DNA of 64,000 nucleotides, from positions 22,229-86,228 of the forward strand of contig CAYZTB010000008.1 of the NCBI GenBank assembly GCA_964481195.1. The letters are read 5' to 3'. Positions 26,145-33,423 of the stretch are shown one piece after another. The DNA comes from Palsa-948 sp964481195. GTDB lineage: Bacteria; Bacteroidota; Bacteroidia; Palsa-948. The notes beneath the pieces are model-generated. The model was not told where the DNA came from. It was given only the letters and a program-made list of their open reading frames with translations, and did no database searches. Every line of letters begins with the position of its first letter. Position 1 is the first letter of the stretch. Made by a program: the position numbers and the translations under genes.

Positions 26145-26954
26145 TTATCTTATAGCTATGTTATTTATTTTTAAATATTTTTTTAATTCAGGTATTGGTA
26201 TTTCTCCGAAGTGAAAGATGCTGGCAGCCAATGCAGCGCTGGCTTTTGTTTTCTCAAAGACTTCTTTAAAATGTTCTTTTGTTCCTGCACCACCGGAAGC
26301 AATAACTGGAATGTTAACTGCTTTGCTTACAGCATTGGTTATTTCAATTGCGAATCCGTTTTTAGTTCCATCGCTGTTCATTGAGGTGAGCAATATCTCT
26401 CCTGCTCCAAGTTCTTCGGCTTTTTTTGCCCAAGCAATTGTGGTTAGTTCTGTTTTTATCCTACCACCATTCACATAAACTCTGGCTCCCTCCAGCTCCC
26501 CCAAAGGGGGAAAGGGTAGGGCTACTTGCTCCTCCCCTTCGGGGAGGCTGGGTGGGGTGGCTGTATCTATCGCCACCACCACACACTGACTGCCAAACTG
26601 TTTAGCAATTTCTGAAATCAATTCTGGGCGTTTAACAGCAGAGGAGTTGATGCTTATTTTATCTGCGCCTGCTTTAATGAGCACAGATACATCTTCAATG
26701 GAATTTATTCCTCCTCCAACGGTAAAAGGAATATTTATTTCTTGTGCTATCCTTTGAACCAGCTCAGCAAATGTTTTTCTTTTTTCGATGGTGGCAGTGA
26801 TATCCAGAAACACTAACTCATCAGCTCCTTCCAGTGCATATTTTTTTCCTAGCTCAACAGGGTCACCTGCATCACGTATGTCAACAAAGTTTACGCCCTT
26901 AACAGTGCGACCATCTTTGATGTCTAAGCATGGTATGATTCTTTTTTTTAGCAT
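26145..26954 (-). CDS. hisF: Imidazole glycerol phosphate synthase cyclase subunit, with repeat-derived loop
   Basis: HisF, with HisH, makes IGP and AICAR from PRFAR. The barrel is complete: MLKKRIIPCLDIKDGRTVKG (catalytic Asp11), VGGGINSIEDV, AGADKISINSSAV, LLTSMNSDGTKNG with catalytic Asp, IPVIASGGAGT and KASAALAASIFHFGEI. Between the strand VVVAIDT and VYVNGGRIKT, where the family has roughly 8 residues, this protein has about 26 (PPSLPEGEEQVALPFPPLGE among them) encoded by a palindromic repeat at 26484-26562. Position 4 of the barrel loops suggests the insert is surface exposed and tolerated. Total 269 residues versus about 251 usually. Confidence 0.96.
   Translation of the reverse strand: MLKKRIIPCLDIKDGRTVKGVNFVDIRDAGDPVELGKKYALEGADELVFLDITATIEKRKTFAELVQRIAQEINIPFTVGGGINSIEDVSVLIKAGADKISINSSAVKRPELISEIAKQFGSQCVVVAIDTATPPSLPEGEEQVALPFPPLGELEGARVYVNGGRIKTELTTIAWAKKAEELGAGEILLTSMNSDGTKNGFAIEITNAVSKAVNIPVIASGGAGTKEHFKEVFEKTKASAALAASIFHFGEIPIPELKKYLKINNIAIR
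26484..26562 (-). repeat. GC-rich double-hairpin element inside hisF
   Basis: Coding strand: CCACCCCACCCAGC, hairpin CCTCCCC-GAA-GGGGAGG, spacer AGCAAGTAGCCCTACCC, hairpin CCCCCTTTGGGGG, then AGCTGGAGGGAGCC. Same order of parts as the copies at 25660 and 26068. The frame is kept. Confidence 0.88.
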
Positions 26955-26963
26955 GTGATAGCA

Positions 26964-26982
26964 CCCTTCGACAGGCTCAGGA
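26964..26982 (-). repeat. CCTGAGCCTGTCGAAGG repeat supplying the hisA stop
   Basis: On the minus strand CCTGAGCCTGTCGAAGGG spans the end of hisA; the TGA inside it (26977-26979) is the hisA stop codon. This word is familiar as a dispersed intergenic repeat in many bacterial drafts; only one copy is in the window. Confidence 0.6.
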
Positions 26983-27696
26983 TGCGATAATTAGATTAAG
27001 TTCTTGTAATTTTATTTTCCCTTCATAAATCGCTTTGCCAATGATTGCGCCTTCGCAGCCAAGTTCTTTTACTTTGATAAGATCGTCCATGCAAGATACG
27101 CCACCACTAGCAATTAAATTTACTTTTGACTTTTCAATAATCTCAGTATATAATTTATTCGATGTTCCTTCCAGCATTCCATCTTTCGCAATATCGGTAC
27201 AAATTACATTTTTAATTCCTTTGCTTTCGTAATGTTTTATAAAATCAACTACATCTAACTTGGAGCTTTCCGTCCAGCCTTGAGTTGCAATCATGCGATC
27301 TTTGCAATCTGCGCCAAGAATAATTTTGTCGGCTCCGTATTGTGTTAGCCATTCAAGAAATAATAATTCGTTGCTTGCGGCAATGCTACCACCTGTAATT
27401 TGTGTGGCGCCATTTTCAAAAGCAATTTTCAAATCATCGTTAGATTTTAAACCACCACCAAAATCTATTTTAAGTTTTGTTTTGGAAGCGATGTTATAAA
27501 GTATTTTATAGTTCACAATATGCTTAGACCTTGCGCCATCTAAATCTACCAGGTGTAAATACTGAATGCCGCTAGCTTCAAATTCTTTGGCTACTTCAAG
27601 AGGATTTGTGTTGTACACTTTTTGTGTGCTGTAATCTCCTTTAGTAAGGCGAACGCACTTTCCATCCATTATATCTATAGCAGGGATAATTCTCAT
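26977..27696 (-). CDS. hisA: ProFAR isomerase
   Basis: HisA isomerises ProFAR to PRFAR, the fourth step of histidine synthesis, and is a paralogue of HisF. Visible motifs: MRIIPAIDIMDGKCVRLTKG with the catalytic Asp8, HLVDLDGA, IDFGGGLKSNDDL, GADCKD, ICTDIAKDGMLEG with the second catalytic Asp, and LIASGGVSC. The 239-residue length is normal. The final Ala-Ser and the stop codon come from a CCTGAGCCTGTCGAAGG repeat. hisF follows 22 bp later. Confidence 0.97.
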   Translation of the reverse strand: MRIIPAIDIMDGKCVRLTKGDYSTQKVYNTNPLEVAKEFEASGIQYLHLVDLDGARSKHIVNYKILYNIASKTKLKIDFGGGLKSNDDLKIAFENGATQITGGSIAASNELLFLEWLTQYGADKIILGADCKDRMIATQGWTESSKLDVVDFIKHYESKGIKNVICTDIAKDGMLEGTSNKLYTEIIEKSKVNLIASGGVSCMDDLIKVKELGCEGAIIGKAIYEGKIKLQELNLIIAS

Positions 27697-27791
27697 ATTG
27701 TTTTTATTGCAGATAACAAATCATTTTGAATTTACGAATTTTGGTCTAGTTTTTCAATCGAAAATGCATATTAATAAGTTATCTGTACAAT

Positions 27792-28418
27792 TCATATATT
27801 TAAAAAATTCTTTAATATTAATTCTCCAACCTTTCCGGATTTCTCTGGATGAAACTGAGTTGCATAAAAATTATCTTTTTGTAATGCTGCGCTAAAAGGT
27901 AAAATGTAATTGCAGATAGCAGAGGTGATGCCTCCCCGCCCTTCAAAGGAGGGAGCCATGCTTGTGGTGAGTTGAGGGATAGTTTCAGCGTAATAGCTAT
28001 GTACAAAATATACATCATCATTTTCTGTTAAGCCTTTAAATAAAGGCCCTTTCATCTCTGATAAGTTATTCCAACCCATTTGAGGGACAAGTTCTTTCGG
28101 GGGAAATAATTTGACAGCGGTATCAAACATTCCCATGCATGTGGTGTTTCCTTCTTCCGAAAACTTGCACATCAGTTGTAAGCCTAGGCAAATTCCCAAC
28201 ACAGGTTGCTTCAATGAAATCAAGAGTTGGTCTAATTTCTTTTCTTTCAGATAGCTCATAGCAGTGCTAGCTTCGCCAACACCAGGAAGAATTACCTTGT
28301 CTGCCTTGCGTATCAATTCTAGATCATCTGTAATTGTACAAACAGCACCAATGCGGTTTAGCGCATTTTCTACCGACCGTATATTACCTGCGTTGTATTT
28401 TACAATGATGATTTTCAA
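27792..28418 (-). CDS. hisH: Imidazole glycerol phosphate synthase glutamine amidotransferase subunit, with repeat-derived insert
   Basis: HisH releases ammonia from glutamine for HisF. The class I amidotransferase motifs are present: IVKYNAGNIRSVENAL, VILPGVGEASTAM, the nucleophile elbow GICLGLQLM, PQMGWN, YFVHSYYAE and the catalytic His-Glu in FHPEKSG. Between YFVHSYYAE and FSAALQKDNFYATQFHPEKS lie residues PQLTTSMAPSFEGRGG that are not usual in the family and are encoded by a partial palindromic repeat (27929-27976). 208 residues against about 195-205 normally. 79-bp heptamer-type spacer upstream to hisB. Confidence 0.96.
   Translation of the reverse strand: MKIIIVKYNAGNIRSVENALNRIGAVCTITDDLELIRKADKVILPGVGEASTAMSYLKEKKLDQLLISLKQPVLGICLGLQLMCKFSEEGNTTCMGMFDTAVKLFPPKELVPQMGWNNLSEMKGPLFKGLTENDDVYFVHSYYAETIPQLTTSMAPSFEGRGGITSAICNYILPFSAALQKDNFYATQFHPEKSGKVGELILKNFLNI
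27929..27976 (-). repeat. Partial GC-rich palindromic element inside hisH
   Basis: Coding strand CAAGCATGGCTCCCTCCTTT then GAAGGGCGGGGAGGC resembles the spacer plus right hairpin of the full element. It is read in a different frame from the copies in hisIE and rsmI, giving APSFEGRGG. Confidence 0.65.
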
Positions 28419-28497
28419 TTTTGTTTTATTTTTGTTTTGTTCTTGCAGTTTTAACTCTTAATTCTCAGTTCTTAATTCTTAATTCTTAACTCTCAAT
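28419..28497 (-). repeat. 7-bp periodic spacer between hisB and hisH
   Basis: On the coding strand the spacer begins right after the hisB stop: GAGTTAA, GAATTAA, GAATTAA, GAACTGA, GAATTAA, GAGTTAA, then A-rich sequence up to the hisH ATG. The 7-bp phase is nearly perfect for about 50 bp. Confidence 0.8.
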
Positions 28498-29589
28498 TCA
28501 CAAACTTCCTTTTGTACTAGGAATATCAAAGTTGTCTGTTTGTTGAACTGCCATATTGATTGCTTTTGCAAATGCTTTAAAGATAGCTTCTATCTTGTGG
28601 TGTTCATTTTTACCTTCGGCTTTGATATTTAAATTGCATTTTGCGCTATCGCTGAACGACTTGAAAAAGTGCATAAACATTTCTGTTGGCATTTCTCCAA
28701 TTTTTTCTCTTTTGAATTCAGCATTCCATTCTAACCAAGGACGACCACCAAAATCAAGCGCAACCTGTGCCAGGCAATCATCCATGGGCAGCAAGAAGCC
28801 ATAGCGCTTAATGCCTTTTTTGCTTCCAAGTGCCTGTAAGAATGCATCGCCTAGGGTGATTGCAGTATCTTCAATACTGTGGTGTTCGTCAATCTCTAGG
28901 TCGCCTTTTACTTCAACATTTAAATCCATGTTGCCGTGTTTTGCGATTTGCTCTAACATGTGATCAAAAAAAGCAAGTCCTGTTGCTATTTTACTTTTTC
29001 CGGAGCCATCAAGGTTAAGTTCTATTTTAATGTCTGTCTCTTTTGTTTTTCGGTTTACGGATGCGGTGCGAGGTTTGCTCTTGAGGAACGAATAAATGTC
29101 CGCCCAGTTTATTGTACTGAGTGCAGCATCTTTATTTTTTTCAGTCCCAATAAATATTGCTTGTGTGCTAAGATTTTTTGCTAGCTGTACATCGGTTTCC
29201 CTATCTCCAATTACAAATGAGTTTTTTAGATCGTAATTTCCTTTAAGGTAGTGAGATAAAAGTGCTGTGCCAGGTTTGCGTGTTGGGGCATTGTCGGCTG
29301 GAAAAGTTTTATCAATGATGATGTCTGTAAAAACAATTCCTTCGCTTTTTAATGCTTCCAGCATTTTGTTTTGTGCGGGCCAGAAAGTTTCTTCTGGAAA
29401 TGATTTAGTTCCAAGTCCATCTTGATTGGTTACCATCACTAGTTCGTAATCTAATTCCTTGGCAATTCGTCCCAGATACTGAAAAACACCGGGGTAGAAG
29501 GATAGTTTTTCTAAGCTGTCAACTTGAAAGTTAACGGGTGGCTCAATAATTAGCGTACCATCGCGATCTATGAATAATACTTTTTTCAT
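28498..29589 (-). CDS. hisB: Bifunctional histidinol-phosphatase / imidazoleglycerol-phosphate dehydratase
   Basis: HisB catalyses the dehydration of IGP and the dephosphorylation of histidinol phosphate. The N-terminal HAD phosphatase (residues about 1-165) has the nucleophile motif FIDRDGTLI, VTNQDG and FVIGDRETDV; the C-terminal dehydratase (about 175-363) has the metal-binding histidines in FFDHMLEQIAKHG, IDEHHSIEDTAI and EGKNEHHKIEA. 363 residues is normal for the fused form. In the his operon between hisC (upstream, repeat-filled 234-bp spacer) and hisH. Confidence 0.97.
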   Translation of the reverse strand: MKKVLFIDRDGTLIIEPPVNFQVDSLEKLSFYPGVFQYLGRIAKELDYELVMVTNQDGLGTKSFPEETFWPAQNKMLEALKSEGIVFTDIIIDKTFPADNAPTRKPGTALLSHYLKGNYDLKNSFVIGDRETDVQLAKNLSTQAIFIGTEKNKDAALSTINWADIYSFLKSKPRTASVNRKTKETDIKIELNLDGSGKSKIATGLAFFDHMLEQIAKHGNMDLNVEVKGDLEIDEHHSIEDTAITLGDAFLQALGSKKGIKRYGFLLPMDDCLAQVALDFGGRPWLEWNAEFKREKIGEMPTEMFMHFFKSFSDSAKCNLNIKAEGKNEHHKIEAIFKAFAKAINMAVQQTDNFDIPSTKGSL

Positions 29590-29599
29590 TTTATATATT

Positions 29600-29822
29600 T
29601 ATTGGCCACTAATTACACCAATTTACACTAATTAGCGATAGCGATTAATATTGGATATTTATATAATCTGTGGTTTGCATTTATTAAACTTTTTTTCTAA
29701 TTTATTTATTTCGTGTTAATTCGTGCAATTGGTGGCTTATATTTATTTAAGTGCTTTTATTAAGTTTGATTTTCTTTAATATTTCTAATGGATTTGCTTA
29801 GTGTAAATTAGTGCAATCTGTG
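29600..29822. repeat. Repeat-filled spacer between hisC and hisB (CAC-type units)
   Basis: The 234-bp spacer holds scattered and inverted pieces of the same family as 21452-21508: CCACTAATTACACCAATTTA near 29606, GTGTTAATTCGTGCAATTGG near 29713, and GTGTAAATTAGTGCAATCTG near 29799. The first and second are roughly inverted. No gene or terminator is seen, so his transcription must pass through. Confidence 0.7.
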
Positions 29823-29823
29823 G

Positions 29824-30849
29824 CTATAGTTGTTTGAGTGCTTCTATTAGTTTTTGATTTTCTTGTGGGCTTCCAACGGTAATCCTAATACAATTTTTTA
29901 CTACTGAGTTTCTGTTACGGGTTATTACTTTTTTGTTTACTAAATCAGTATAAATTTTATCCGCATTATCTACTTCTATTAATAAGAAATTAGCTTCGGA
30001 AAAATATATCCTTTTTACTTTATATAATTCTTTTAACTTATTGATTATTAATGCTTTTTCATTTAAAATAACTTGTTTATTCCTTTCAAAATTCGAAATA
30101 TTATTTAATGCATTTATTGCAGCTTGCTGGTTTAATTCGCTTACATTATACGGTGGCTTCACTTTGTTAAATAAGGCTATTATTTTAGCATCAGCATAAG
30201 CGATTCCTACACGTGCTCCTGCAAGTCCCCAGGCTTTGGAGAAAGTTTGCATGATTAATAGATTTTGGTAATTAGGTAATTGGGTAATTAGAGATTTGTA
30301 GCTAGCAAAATCAATATACGCCTCGTCAACAACTACAATACCGTTAAAGCTTTCCAGAATCTTTTTTATATCCTCCCATTTAACTCCATTTCCTGTTGGG
30401 TTGTTTGGGCAACAGATAAAGATCAGCTTTGAGTTTTTGTTAATTGCTGAAAGGATATTGCTTGTATCCAGCTGAAAAGTTTCTGGAAATAAGTTTACTT
30501 TTTGCAAAATCGCATCGTTAATATTTGCGGACACTTCATACATGCCATAGGTAGGTGGACAAATTATTGCGCTGTCTTTTCTTGGCTCACAAAAAATGCG
30601 GTATGTTAAATCAATAACTTCATCGCTGCCATTTCCTATGAAAATATTCTCAACAGAAACTTTTTTGTACTCGCTTAGTTTTTGCTTTAACGTTCGCTGA
30701 TAAGGATCAGGATAGCGATTCAATGGCCCGTATGGATTTTCGTTCGCATCAAGGAATATACCGTCCTTCCCCGAAAACTCATCACGGGCTGAGGAGTAGG
30801 GCTTCAACGATAATATATTTTTTCTAATTATTGATTCCAGATTAAACAT
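29824..30849 (-). CDS. hisC: Histidinol-phosphate aminotransferase
   Basis: A fold-type I PLP enzyme that converts imidazole acetol phosphate to histidinol phosphate. Visible: LDANENPYGPLNRYPDP, IFIGNGSDEVIDL, CPNNPTGN, VVDEAYIDFA with the PLP Asp, the Schiff-base lysine in MQTFSKAWGLAGARVG, and RITVGSPQENQ at the end with the substrate-binding Arg. 341 residues, normal. Preceded by a heptamer-type spacer after hisD, followed by the repeat-filled spacer before hisB. Confidence 0.97.
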   Translation of the reverse strand: MFNLESIIRKNILSLKPYSSARDEFSGKDGIFLDANENPYGPLNRYPDPYQRTLKQKLSEYKKVSVENIFIGNGSDEVIDLTYRIFCEPRKDSAIICPPTYGMYEVSANINDAILQKVNLFPETFQLDTSNILSAINKNSKLIFICCPNNPTGNGVKWEDIKKILESFNGIVVVDEAYIDFASYKSLITQLPNYQNLLIMQTFSKAWGLAGARVGIAYADAKIIALFNKVKPPYNVSELNQQAAINALNNISNFERNKQVILNEKALIINKLKELYKVKRIYFSEANFLLIEVDNADKIYTDLVNKKVITRNRNSVVKNCIRITVGSPQENQKLIEALKQL

Positions 30850-30929
30850 TTTATATAGTTCTTAGTCGTTAGTATATAGTCCTTCGTTTTTTTTGTTCTT
30901 CGTTCTCGATTTCCCCCTTTTCCTATTTC
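30850..30929 (-). repeat. 7-bp periodic spacer between hisD and hisC
   Basis: Coding strand from the hisD stop: AAATAGG, AAATAGG, AAAAGGG, then GA- and AC-rich heptamers up to ACTAACG, ACTAAGA, ACTATAT before the hisC ATG. The stop region AATAAATAGG is the same as at the prmC stop. Confidence 0.7.
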
Positions 30930-32207
30930 CTATTTATTCAACCTAACTGTTACAGCATTCTTATGTGCATCCAATCCTTCTGCTTCTGCCATCAATTGTA
31001 TTGCAGGGCCAATTTTATTAATTCCGTCTTTTGTTAGCTCCTGAAAAGTTATCTTTTTTACAAAGCTATCTAAGGAAACGCCACTGTAAGCGCGGGCATA
31101 ACCATTGGTAGGCAAGGTGTGGTTGGTCCCACTTGCGTAATCTCCGGCACTTTCGCAGCTGTAATTGCCTAGAAACACAGAACCTGCATTAGAAACCTTT
31201 GAGGATACTAGCTTAGAATTTTTAACAGCTAATATTAAATGCTCGGGTGCGTAAAGATTCGAAAACTCAACACATTCATTTATGTTCTTTAGTAAAATAG
31301 CCTTGCTGTTATTTAAAGTTTGCTTTGCAATATCTTTTCTTGACAACATGCTTAATTGCTTTTGCAGTTCTAAAATAGTATTATCAATAATCTTCTGTTC
31401 ATCAGAAAGCAAAATAACCTGACTATCGGCTCCGTGTTCTGCTTGAGAAAGCAAATCGGCTGCAGCAAACATAGGATTTGATTGCTTATCAGCAATTACC
31501 AAAACCTCACTTGGTCCTGCAGGCATATCAATAGCTACGCCACTTTGCTGTGCAAACTGCTTAGCAGCTGTAACAAACTGGTTTCCTGGGCCAAATAGCT
31601 TATCCACTTTGGTAATTGTCTTGGTGCCATAAGTCATGGCTGCAATAGCCTGAATGCCACCAACGCAATAAACAGAACTTATCCCAACCAGTTGAGCTGT
31701 GTAAAGTATTGCAGGGTTTATCTTGCCCTCTTTGTTGGGAGGGGTGCATAAAATAATTTTTTTACATCCTGCTAATTTAGCCGGAACTCCCAGCATTAAT
31801 ATTGTAGAGAATAGGGGAGCAGAACCCCCTGGAATATAAATTCCTACTTTGTCAATGGCACGATTTTCTCTCCAGCATTTTACGCCCTTTACCGTCTCAA
31901 TAATTTTTACTTTTTCTTTTTGTGAAGCGTGAAACGTTTCAATATTATTTTTTGCAAGCTGAATAGCTTTTTTTAACTCAGGCGAAAGTTTATTTTTTGC
32001 TGATGCTAATTCTGTAGCACTTATTTTTATAGATGAAACATTGACTTTATCAAATTGCAAAGTATATTTTTTAAGAGCAGCATCTCCGTTTTTCTGCACA
32101 TCTGTAAAAACTTTTTTTACTGTTTTTTCCAGAACTAGAACAGATTTAGCTGGCCGTTGGGTTAACAAAGGCCAGTTTTTTCTTAATGGGTAAATAATTT
32201 TTTTCAT
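30930..32207 (-). CDS. hisD: Histidinol dehydrogenase
   Basis: HisD oxidises histidinol to histidine in two NAD-dependent steps with a zinc ion. Motifs: IDKVGIYIPGGSAPLFSTIL, AAMTYGTKTI, KLFGPGNQFVTAAK, IDMPAGPSEVLVIAD, the zinc ligands in LLSQAEHGADSQVI, YAPEHLIL and the end segment DYASGTNHTLPTNGYAR with catalytic His. 425 residues, normal. It follows hisG after a GC-rich palindromic spacer. Confidence 0.97.
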   Translation of the reverse strand: MKKIIYPLRKNWPLLTQRPAKSVLVLEKTVKKVFTDVQKNGDAALKKYTLQFDKVNVSSIKISATELASAKNKLSPELKKAIQLAKNNIETFHASQKEKVKIIETVKGVKCWRENRAIDKVGIYIPGGSAPLFSTILMLGVPAKLAGCKKIILCTPPNKEGKINPAILYTAQLVGISSVYCVGGIQAIAAMTYGTKTITKVDKLFGPGNQFVTAAKQFAQQSGVAIDMPAGPSEVLVIADKQSNPMFAAADLLSQAEHGADSQVILLSDEQKIIDNTILELQKQLSMLSRKDIAKQTLNNSKAILLKNINECVEFSNLYAPEHLILAVKNSKLVSSKVSNAGSVFLGNYSCESAGDYASGTNHTLPTNGYARAYSGVSLDSFVKKITFQELTKDGINKIGPAIQLMAEAEGLDAHKNAVTVRLNK

Positions 32208-32218
32208 TTATAATTTGT

Positions 32219-32327
32219 TACCCATTCCCTGTCCCCTTCCCAAAGGGAAGAGGAAGTTAGGCTACAAGTAGAAAGACCTGTAGCATTCCAGCTCCTTCCC
32301 ATTGGAAGGCGGGGGTTGGGTGGTTTT
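32219..32327 (-). repeat. GC-rich double-hairpin element between hisG and hisD
   Basis: Coding strand: CCACCCAACCCCCG, hairpin CCTTCC-AAT-GGGAAGG, a 40-bp centre containing CTACAGG and CTTGTAG, then TAACTTCCT and hairpin CTTCCC-TTT-GGGAAG. It starts 3-4 bp after the hisG stop and nearly fills the spacer. Same layout as 26068-26143 but with a longer centre. Confidence 0.85.
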
Positions 32328-32328
32328 A

Positions 32329-33189
32329 TTACATCACCATTTTTTCAATAGGCACCACAAGAATTCCTTGTGCGCCATTCGCTTTTAGTTTTTCTATAAT
32401 ATCCCAAAACTCATCTTCTTTAACCACAGAGTGTATGCTGCTCCATCCTTCTTCTGCCAAAGGTAAAACGGTAGGGCTTTTCATGCCGGGAAGGATGCTT
32501 ATTATTTTATCAATCGAAGCGTTAGGAGCATTTAGTAAGATGTATTTATTCTCGGCAGAATTGCGCACGGCTTTCATACGGAAAAGCAATTTCTCTAAAA
32601 TGATTTGCTTTTCTTTGTCTAGTGATTGATTGGAAATAAGAACCGCCTCACTTTTGGTTACTACTTCCGCTTCTTTTAGGCCGTTCATTAATAGTGTGCT
32701 GCCTGTACTTACGATATCAAAGATGGCGTTTGCCAATCCAATGCCTGGAGCAATCTCTACGCTGCCTCCAATTTCTTCAATCTCTACATTTAGTTTTTTC
32801 TCTTTAAAAAACTTAGATAATATTTTAGGGTAGGAGGTTGCTACTTTTTTATTGTTAAACCAATTCAGTTCGGTGTAGTTTTCATCCTTAGGAATAGCAA
32901 GCGACATCTTGCAATTGGCAAAACCCAGTTTCTCTATGGTTTTAACATTTTTGTCCTTTTCCCATACTTCGTTTTCGCCAAGTATGCCAATATCTGCAAC
33001 GCCTTGTTCTACGTATTGAGGAATATCATCATCCCGAAGAAAAAGCACCTCTATTGGAAAGTTTTTCGCTTCCGTTTTTAGCTTTCGTTCCCCGTTGTTA
33101 TCGAGCTTTATGCCGCAGTTTTTTAATAGAAGTAAAGACTTCTCACTGAGGCGTCCACTTTTTTGAATTGCAATTTTAAGTTTTGTCAT
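32329..33189 (-). CDS. hisG: ATP phosphoribosyltransferase, long form
   Basis: First and committed enzyme of histidine synthesis, joining PRPP and ATP. MTKLKIAIQKSGRLSEKS at the start, DDDIPQYVEQGVADIGILGENE, the PRPP-binding segment IVSTGSTLLMNGLKE, and a C-terminal about 75-residue ACT-like regulatory domain (SIDKIISILPGMKSPTVLPL) that mediates histidine feedback in the long form. I use ATG 33189 (286 residues); the GTG at 33207 lies inside an inverted-repeat element. The first structural gene behind the attenuator. Confidence 0.97.
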   Translation of the reverse strand: MTKLKIAIQKSGRLSEKSLLLLKNCGIKLDNNGERKLKTEAKNFPIEVLFLRDDDIPQYVEQGVADIGILGENEVWEKDKNVKTIEKLGFANCKMSLAIPKDENYTELNWFNNKKVATSYPKILSKFFKEKKLNVEIEEIGGSVEIAPGIGLANAIFDIVSTGSTLLMNGLKEAEVVTKSEAVLISNQSLDKEKQIILEKLLFRMKAVRNSAENKYILLNAPNASIDKIISILPGMKSPTVLPLAEEGWSSIHSVVKEDEFWDIIEKLKANGAQGILVVPIEKMVM

Positions 33190-33202
33190 GTTGTTTTGTT
33201 TA

Positions 33203-33334
33203 GCCACTGATTACACAGATTTGCACAGATATATTTTTTTTTGTTATGCCACAAATTTCATGATTATTACTGAAAATCCTTTGTATTTGTGTTTCTTTTG
33301 TTTCTTAACCTGAGTTATCTGTGTAATCAGTGGC
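33203..33334. repeat. 132-bp element bounded by perfect 18-bp inverted repeats
   Basis: GCCACTGATTACACAGAT (33203-33220) and ATCTGTGTAATCAGTGGC (33317-33334) are exact reverse complements. The left arm continues in CAC-type units (TTGCACAGAT). The element lies between the his attenuator and hisG and covers a potential GTG start of hisG. Confidence 0.92.
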
Positions 33335-33368
33335 ATTTTTGGTTTAGGTCTTTGGTTCAGATTGGGCT

Positions 33369-33403
33369 AAAAAAAAACCCGACTGAAGCTCAGACGGGTT
33401 TTG
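33369..33403 (-). terminator. his operon attenuator terminator
   Basis: Minus strand: AACCCG-T-CTGA, loop GCT, TCAG-T-CGGGTT, then nine T. The stem of 11 with one mismatch and the U-run make a strong intrinsic terminator 20 bp after the stop of the His-rich leader peptide, so full-length his mRNA requires readthrough. Confidence 0.9.
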
Positions 33404-33423
33404 AAATATCGATATTACACATA

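Noticed and set aside
33207..33207. GTG as hisG start
   Set aside because: It lies within an inverted-repeat arm; the ATG at 33189 gives the usual HisG N-terminus.
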